The translations under genes were made by a program, and so were the position numbers. Of a DNA stretch of 46,970 nucleotides, positions 46,429 to 46,970 are shown piece by piece. The notes beneath the pieces are model-generated. The model saw nothing but the letters and a program-made list of their open reading frames with translations, had not been told where the DNA came from and ran no database searches. The stretch is from an uncultured Gammaproteobacteria bacterium (GTDB lineage Bacteria > Pseudomonadota > Gammaproteobacteria > Pseudomonadales > Pseudohongiellaceae): NCBI GenBank assembly GCA_937898685.1, contig CALEJT010000024.1, positions 1 to 46,970 of the forward strand. Reading direction: 5' to 3'. Within the stretch, counting starts at the first letter, position 1; the number at the start of each line of letters is the position of its first letter.

Positions 46429-46917
46429 ATGAACTGGGAACCTTTGGCAACCTGGCTGGAATCCTCCTGGCTGCACACCAAGATGGTGGAAGTGTATTGG
46501 CTGTTTCCGCTCAGCGAGACGCTGCACTTCCTCGGTCTCACCGTGATGTTCGGTGCACTGTGCGTGGTCGACTTCCGCGTGATGGGCTTCGGTAAGTTCA
46601 TCAACATGCGCGCCGCGATGGCCTTCATTCCGGTGGCGATCCTCGCCTTCGCCGTGAATCTGCTTACCGGCATCGCCTTCCTTGCAGCGGATGCGTTCCG
46701 CTATTTCCCCAACGTTGCGTTCCAGTGGAAGATGGCCCTGATCGCGATCGCAGGTATCAACGCCCTGTGGTTCTGGTTCGGTGAACACAAGGAACTGGTG
46801 CAGCTGGCCGACGGCGAGGATGCGCCGTTCCGCGCCAAGCTGATCGCCTTCCTGTCCATTCTGATCTGGGTGATCGTGATCGTGTTGGGTCGCATGCTGC
46901 CCTACGCCGAACAGTAA
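46429..46917 (+). CDS. DUF6644-like small membrane protein (second of a pair)
   Basis: A 162-residue protein with four membrane helices and the family motif PLSETLHFLGLTVMFGALC, then VVDFRVMGFG. The His in ETLH is in the same place as H30 of the preceding protein. A strong GAGGAGGAA ribosome binding site precedes the ATG. It begins 13 nt after its paralogue and is closed by a terminator, so the pair forms its own two-gene unit. Function unknown. Confidence 0.77.
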   Translation: MNWEPLATWLESSWLHTKMVEVYWLFPLSETLHFLGLTVMFGALCVVDFRVMGFGKFINMRAAMAFIPVAILAFAVNLLTGIAFLAADAFRYFPNVAFQWKMALIAIAGINALWFWFGEHKELVQLADGEDAPFRAKLIAFLSILIWVIVIVLGRMLPYAEQ

Positions 46918-46935
46918 GCGTTCATCTCATGCATG

Positions 46936-46962
46936 AAAAAGCCGGCGTTTGCCGGCTTTTTT
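46936..46962 (+). terminator. Rho-independent terminator after the membrane protein pair
   Basis: AAAAAGCCGGC, a 4-nt loop and GCCGGC followed by six T. It lies 18 nt after the stop. Stem and flank are nearly the same as those at 18497. Confidence 0.88.
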
Positions 46963-46970
46963 GTGCCTGC

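Overview
The window is about 47 kb of ordinary, GC-rich bacterial chromosome. HrpB, Rnk, thioredoxin 2, a YchJ-type protein, an SfcA-type malic enzyme and a YfcG/YghU-type GST together point to a gammaproteobacterium. The DUF1592/DUF1552/ankyrin cassette and the many exported proteins of unknown function suggest a free-living aquatic or soil lineage rather than an enteric; that placement is inference. I saw no tRNA, rRNA, CRISPR array, integrase or insertion sequence.

Layout. (1) Positions 12965 down to 1, minus strand: a seven-gene operon of tightly spaced or overlapping genes. In order it encodes a VWA/glutamine-amidotransferase-like membrane protein, an exported caspase-like protein with Ser where the catalytic Cys is expected, an exported TPR protein with a peptidase-MA HExxH site, a MoxR AAA+ ATPase, a DUF58 protein, a BatA/VWA membrane protein and a DUF4175 protein with Gly-Gln-Gln tracts that runs off the left edge. 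(2) 13.5-18.5 kb, plus: an OFA-type MFS transporter, an exported two-domain cyclophilin, a PQ-loop-like membrane protein and an exported methyltransferase-like protein, closed by a strong terminator. (3) 18.9-25.3 kb, plus: an exported metallo-beta-lactamase-fold protein that has lost its metal-binding histidines, then a DUF1592-type cytochrome-like protein, a Tat-exported DUF1552 protein and an exported ankyrin protein, ending in a terminator. (4) 25.4-27.9 kb, minus: a PAS-PAS-PAS-GGDEF-EAL protein. (5) 28.6-31.3 kb, plus: a DUF8021-like exported protein, a VOC protein, Rnk and a Tag-family DNA glycosylase. (6) 31.3-34.3 kb, mixed strands: a remnant of an acyltransferase SGNH domain, a GH-A-like glycoside hydrolase, a YchJ-like protein, a DUF6524-like membrane protein and a small exported protein. 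(7) 34.4-38.8 kb: HrpB, TrxC, a GST and a glutaredoxin-like protein. (8) 38.8-43.9 kb, plus: a carboxylesterase followed by an ABC ATPase, FtsX-type permease and AttH-like lipoprotein set. (9) 44-46.97 kb: malic enzyme and two paralogous small membrane proteins, closed by a terminator.

How the genes work together. The left operon looks like a MoxR/VWA chaperone-type system: an AAA+ ATPase and a DUF58 adaptor in the cytoplasm, VWA and DUF4175 proteins in the membrane, and two protease-fold proteins in the periplasm. The DUF1592/DUF1552/ankyrin block is a recurrent set of envelope proteins of unknown function; here it sits behind an MBL pseudoenzyme. The ABC ATPase, permease and AttH-like lipoprotein probably handle lipids or lipoproteins in the envelope.

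The observations most worth a second look are the Cys-to-Ser caspase-like protein inside the MoxR operon, the metal-ligand-less MBL protein beside the DUF1592 cassette, the GQQ tracts of the DUF4175 protein, the hairpin that buries the ribosome binding site of the malic enzyme, and a Pho-box-like triple repeat upstream of a small exported protein.
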